64,000 bases of DNA, taken from assembly GCA_000711775.1 (NCBI GenBank), contig ARYC01000359.1:62001-126000 (forward strand). Direction: 5' to 3'. How positions within the stretch are numbered: position 1 is the stretch's first letter; the number at the start of each line of letters is the position of its first letter. The position numbers were made by a program, and so were the translations under genes. Below the pieces are notes generated by a model. It worked only from the letters and a program-made list of their open reading frames with translations, ran no database searches and was not told the DNA's origin. Positions 60,079 to 64,000 of this stretch are shown here, one piece after another. The DNA is from Oxytricha trifallax. Its lineage: Eukaryota; Ciliophora; Spirotrichea; Sporadotrichida; Oxytrichidae.

Positions 60079-63000
60079 TAATCCTCATCGGGGGCTCAAG
60101 GCCCCCCGGATGAATATACATGTTAAATGTATGTAAGGGACTAGCCCTTTTATAAAATTAGTTTTGAACTTTCTGTTCAAGGTATACTAAAACTTTGTGG
60201 TCATCTTCTTCCTCTTTTGTTCTATCTTCTTTTCTTGTTTTTGTTTGGTTGTCTCCTTTTTGGTTTGTTGTTCTTTCTCTTGGGTTTCTTTCCGTTTAGA
60301 ATTTGGATGTATCCGTCCGCTTCTTTGAATTTGAGCTTGTTGTCTAGTGATTAAATTCTGATGGAGAAGCTGATTTCTTTCATAGCTATTTCTTCCTTAA
60401 GTCTTGTAGTGAGGAATTGGATTAGGTCGGACTTGATGAAATATGAGTGTTTTTGGAGGCATTTAAGGTATATTTTAACTCTGTTTGTGTGTTCCTCTGT
60501 CTCATAATTCATGTAAATGAAGCTTTTTTCGTTAGCTTCTGAGTTTTTCATGATGATGAGAGTGAAGAACTTCAGCATTTTTACTGAAGTATTAGATGGA
60601 GTAAAGTGGAGGTTGGTGTTCACATATGCTTTGAGCATATCGTCTGTTTTGTCGTATAGATCTTTTGCTGTGTCTTTGGTTAAAGGTGAGATTACTTTTA
60701 GACATCTGGCAAATTCCTCTATGATTGCGAAGTAGTCTGAATTAATGCTCTGGGTCCAGATAGATATGCAGGCTTCTCTTTTGTCTAGCCTATCTTAGAG
60801 TTAAGCCTTAGTGATTTGTTAGTTCATGTGTGGTATTACCTAATTTATAATTTATTATTATTAATTAATAGTTGGATCCTATTCTATTAATTAATTATTT
60901 CCTATTTAGTACTAATTTTTTATAGGTGCGTCATCACTTTTTTTGTTTTAGTTGAGTACGTCACGGTTATATTTTAGGTAATTGTCAATTGTGTCATCAC
61001 TTAGGTCAAGGAGGTCTTTGTAGTACTCCCTTTCATAAGTGAGGATTTAGGGTTATTACTTTTCCTGGGGTAATTCGTGTTCGATGATTGTTTATTGGCT
61101 AGAGTCTTCTTCATATGATTTGTCGCTGTAGAAGACTGGTTTTTCATCACTCCAGTCAGAGTCATCATCGTCTTGGTAGATGATTTTCTTTTCTATTTTT
61201 TTGGGTGGTTTGAAGGTGTACTACTTTTATGGGTAGTAAGGTTCGCTTATTAAGTTAAGCGGAGCCAGAGTCTTCTTTTCGTTGTCTATTGTTTTGGGTC
61301 CTGGAGCTGGTAAGTCTTCTGTTTCTGTGGTGTCCAGATGATTAGAGTTTGTGGTTTAAGGTTTAATGAACTTGTTGTTTACTCTCAGAAGTCTTAGGAG
61401 TTAGTAGGTTTATATTATCCATATTTAATTAGTTGAAGCCTCGTATTCAGGTAGGTACTATAGTTTGTTGAGTTCTATTTAGTACTGATTTATATGTTCA
61501 TGGCTTTTTCTGACTATTCTTTTTATGATGAAGGTTATGGCTTCTAGGATGTATAATCCCCACTGGTCTCTGTTGTTTTTAATGAGTCTCATGGTGTATG
61601 ATGCTAGTTGTTTGTATTTTCCATTTTCTGCTAGCATATATATGAGGTCTCGGTCTTGTGCGTTTAGTATACCCATTCTGTGTTTGTTATTTTAATTTAT
61701 TAATATATTACAAATATTAAATAGAGCATATATATAATTTAGTGATTTAACAGCAAGAATGACTGTATTTATCAGAATACATATAAGTATAAACTTATCA
61801 AAATGGCTATTTGTTGCAAGTTAAAAAAATGGACCTCTCCAGTCTTAATTAGGTTTCTTCATTCTTATCATGGGTTTAGATTAGATTAGCATAATTTTAT
61901 TGTTAAGCCATTTTCTCTGCTTTTTGGTCAACAAGAAATTCTTCCCCAAAACCTCTTTTTCTCTGTTATATGTACTTATCACTACTCCTACAAACAAATT
62001 CAGCAGGAAAAAATTCCCAACCACTATAAAAGCAATGAAGAATATGGGAATGCCAGTATTATAAAAATGTTAGGGTGCCAGATCTATATCAGTAGTAGCA
62101 GCACTTTGATACATTAAGTCAACCCAATTAATAGTAGTGGATATTTAAAAGAGTGAAGACATCGCTTAACCAATATTATCAAAATTCAAAAAGAAGCGGT
62201 TCCATTCCCCTCCAACAACTAAACACTCCCATTTATCTTATATAGATTTATGATCAAAATTAGGTAAATGCTTTGTATCACAAAGAAATAATCTTCCTTT
62301 GAGATAGTTTATTCCTATCACTCCAAAAATCAAGTGAAATACAAGTGTTATGATTATTACATTAAAGATTCCAGGGAGAGCTATTCCTAGGGATCTTATA
62401 GATATCTTTAAGCCCTCGTTTTTACTGATTACTCTTATTGGCCTTAAGACTTTTAAAAGTCTGAGTACTTTAAGTACGCTTAAATCCTGAGAGGATACTA
62501 TTAAAGACACTAGTGAAAGAATGGCAATTAACAAATCAGCTATATTCCAACTATTTCTTATGTAACTAGTTGAACCACAAAAAGCAAAACCATAAGCAAT
62601 AATCTTAATAGCAGCTTCAAGCAAAAAAGCTGCAGTAAGAACTCCATCTATTTTAAATAAGACATCTGACATCTAAGAATTTGGATCATTTAATGGATTG
62701 TCTAATGCTAACAAGACACTATTCAATATTCGTATACATTTAGTTTTAAATGAATCTATTATAAAATCTTCTTTAAATTGGCAACAATAAATCCAATCAT
62801 AAGATACTCAAACTTGTTAGAGCTTACTTTTTCAAGTAAAAACTTTCTAAATCTATTATTTGGGGTAAAAATATACAATGAACTTTCTCCCTTTTCTTTA
62901 AGGTCTGAATTTTCTTACTTTTTCTTTTATTTTTCCAATTCAATCTCACTTAAGATTCGAACTCTTCTCTTTTTACAGCAGTAAAAAATCTTTTGACAAA

Positions 63001-63841
63001 TCTTTGCCAAAGTGACCTTCCATGTTATATTTTTATGTCTATTTACTGTATCTTAATGCAGCGACACTTGTTCAAAGTTTTCTATAAGAATAGCTATGAA
63101 CAAGTTTAGCAATATGAATTAGCCAAAAATTAGTAAGCTAAGAAAGTAGAAGCTTGCAGTGACTGAATCTGTTACTCTATAATGATTGAAAAATATCTTT
63201 GTCCAGCCATCGTTAGCAAGTACAATGAATACTGAAACCAATGCTTGAATAAAAGAATTAAAAGTAGATTAAGGGTATTCTCCATCGTTAGAAGGCCTGT
63301 TATCTTTATCAAATTAGGCTTTGTAAGCAAACAACTCCATACCCAAAAGTGCATAAATCAAAATGAATAGCCCCATTAAAATTGAAATATTTGAGATATC
63401 TTTTATAGTGTTTGTAATGACTGTCAGTAAATCTTGAAAGTCTTTCCAGACCTTGGCCAACTAAAATATTCTGATTAATCTAAAGACTCTTAATGCAGAT
63501 ATAGCTCCACTACCAGCTGAGTTGTCAATTACAGTATATGAAGTAATCACATCAATAGAGCTTATAACCACTACTCCACCATCAAACCAGTTAAACTTAT
63601 CCCTTAGATAGAATTTTATTCCATTTGCACTTAATTTAAGGATAAGCTCTCCAAGAAATAGTCCAAAAAATGTCAAGTTAAATACTTCAAGTAAATCTTC
63701 TTGTTTCCTATCAATTGGGTAGCGATCCATTGCAAGAACTATAGCATTGCCAATGATAGATAGCACTATTATGAAACTGAATAAGTAAGATTTAACTATC
63801 ACTAAACTGAAGGAATCAAAACCATTTTTTTAATTTTACAT
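57968..63841 (-). CDS. Four-repeat voltage-gated cation channel alpha subunit, 5' end outside the window
   Basis: Three of the usual four repeats are seen (about 1258 aa). Repeat II: S4 ALRVFRLIRIFQ, pore VLANDGWTKIF. Repeat III: S4 VLKVLRLLKVLRPIRVI, pore STTINWVDLM. Repeat IV: S4 RSFRIGRVFKLFRR, pore STGGDWPKLM. Then the C-terminal WSVFDPNATTFI segment and a charged tail ending at TGA 57968. In Ca channels the four pore loops carry one Glu or Asp each; here only loops II and IV have an acid near that place, so ion choice is open. Intron 59170-59201. IESs: 58475-58755, 60030-61757, 62721-62776. The ATG at 63841 only marks the open limit; repeat I should lie beyond the edge. Confidence 0.88.
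58475..58755. other. IES, pointer ATTTGA
   Basis: 281 bp that separate the channel tail from the last coding block. ATTTGA at 58475 and 58756; the join reads NNQSNLGAESIKSKD in frame and explains an otherwise orphan exon. Confidence 0.78.
60044..60078. repeat. (AAT)n microsatellite, tail of the retro-insertion
   Basis: About eleven AAT units at the 3' border of the insertion (ATT on the element's own strand), directly next to the 15-bp target duplication. Confidence 0.9.
60085..60113 (-). terminator. GC-rich hairpin in the 3' region of the IES-borne element
   Basis: TCATC, a G-run, the loop around CTCAAG, a C-run and GATGA form an almost perfect stem. It lies between the ORF stop and the (ATT)n tail, where stringent LINEs keep the hairpin their reverse transcriptase recognises. 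It could equally help 3'-end formation. Confidence 0.5.
60201..61676 (-). CDS. Unknown 491-aa protein encoded inside an IES, basic C-terminus
   Basis: ATG 61676 to TGA 60201, one frame without intron or break, with TAA/TAG as Gln. The N-terminus MGILNAQDRDLIYMLAENGK leads an all-helical-looking region of about 90 residues. Then an acidic Pro/Asp-rich linker (DDDDSDWSDE) and a second helical region (KDTAKDLYDKTDDMLKAYVN). The last 40 residues are almost half Lys/Arg (KKPKRKNNKPKRRQPNKNKK), suggesting nucleic-acid binding. The gene starts 32 bp inside the 5' target duplication. I recognise no family; an ORF1-type protein of a LINE or a retrocopied host gene are both possible. Because it sits in an IES it can only be expressed from germline or developing nuclei. 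Confidence 0.75.
62721..62776. other. IES, pointer ATT
   Basis: 56 bp at the start of channel repeat III. ATT at 62721 and 62777; the join reads MIGFIVANSVLLALDNP in frame. Confidence 0.85.
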
Positions 63842-64000
63842 TATTTACAAGAAATTTTATTATATTTTATTAAAATTTCCAAAAACAAAAATATCTGATA
63901 GTTACTATATTATTAAAGATATAGTCCTATTAATTTTGAGGAAATTATTTAAAAAATAATTGTATATTTGCATATTTATTTTGGGTTTCTAAAATACCAT
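63842..64000. other. AT-rich end of window
   Basis: 159 bp with no coding match to channel repeat I. It is probably an intron, an IES or sequence upstream of an IES border of the channel gene. Confidence 0.35.

Larger units (their letters stand above)
60047..61723 (-). mobile_element. Retro-inserted element with one ORF, 15-bp target duplication
   Basis: TACAAATATTAAATA occurs directly at both borders (60032-60046 and 61709-61723). Read on the minus strand the insert has a short leader, one 491-codon frame, a 3' region of about 100 bp with a strong hairpin (60085-60113), and a tail of about ten ATT units next to the target duplication. A long duplication plus a 3' simple-repeat tail is the usual mark of LINE-type (non-LTR) insertion. 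No reverse transcriptase is present, so it would depend on one in trans. Confidence 0.75.
60030..61757. other. IES with nested insertion, pointer AG
   Basis: 1728 bp inside the first helix of channel repeat IV. The AG join gives INTVILIFEWYGQHQALDN, which aligns with S1 of other channels without gaps. Most of it is a 1677-bp insertion; without that, the original IES would be about 50 bp. Confidence 0.78.

Noticed and set aside
60032-61723. The 15-bp repeat TACAAATATTAAATA as the IES pointer
   Set aside because: It would leave about a dozen extra residues in channel helix S1. The AG join gives a gap-free alignment, so the 15-bp repeat is better read as a target duplication.
62778-62984. 68-codon plus-strand open frame
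   Set aside because: Antisense shadow of the channel's linker between repeats II and III.
1-64000. General reassignment of TGA to an amino acid
   Set aside because: Nearly all gene models end at TGA at the expected place and contain no internal TGA. Only two lone exceptions in otherwise intact genes were found.
1-64000. tRNA and rRNA genes
   Set aside because: No cloverleaf-like or rRNA-like stretch was noticed by eye. A tRNA or covariance-model search would be needed to exclude them.

Overview
The window is AT-rich eukaryotic DNA in which TAA and TAG are read as glutamine and TGA is the only stop. Introns are very short (23-90 nt). Many genes are cut by AT-rich segments that lack splice sites, carry stops or frame changes, and are bounded by 2-10 bp direct repeats; removing one repeat copy plus the segment restores the reading frame each time. 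These are internal eliminated sequences (IESs) with pointers. The window is therefore germline (micronuclear) DNA of a spirotrichous ciliate, most like the hypotrichs Oxytricha, Stylonychia or Tetmemena. Transposon ends resembling the telomere repeat CCCCAAAA and a zinc-finger/kinase gene next to one of them (as in TBE elements) agree. All gene models were read by eye; species is not assigned.

Layout. 0.4-18.4 kb: an N/Q-rich protein, DNA polymerase delta catalytic subunit, a membrane RING-H2 protein, an AT-hook protein, a lysosomal-type alpha-mannosidase and a DMT-family transporter, the last cut by a 545-bp foldback element that behaves as an IES. 18.7-38.2 kb: two direct copies of an unusual SMARCAL1-like SNF2 protein, both without IESs, flanking about 12.6 kb of repeats. 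Those include a 4.9-kb TBE-like transposon, two shorter relatives, foldback elements and a decayed DDE transposase. 38.2-48.8 kb: a DENN-domain protein, three foldback elements, a Q/N-rich coiled-coil protein and a multi-pass membrane protein. 49.1-57.6 kb: a CFAP97-like protein, a nucleoside-transporter-like protein, a two-domain glycosyltransferase, a low-complexity protein and a FHIT-like hydrolase. 57.9-63.8 kb: the 3' part of a four-repeat voltage-gated cation channel.

Most notable: inside one IES of the channel gene sits a 1.68-kb insertion with a 15-bp target duplication, a (ATT)n tail, a 3' hairpin and one open 491-codon frame with a very basic C-terminus. It looks like a germline-limited, non-LTR-type retroelement carrying a single ORF, or a retro-inserted gene.

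The genes do not form an operon or pathway. In such ciliates each would become its own small macronuclear chromosome after IES and transposon removal. In all, 23 IESs were placed with pointers, and 15 complete or partial ordinary genes plus the SNF2 pair were modelled.
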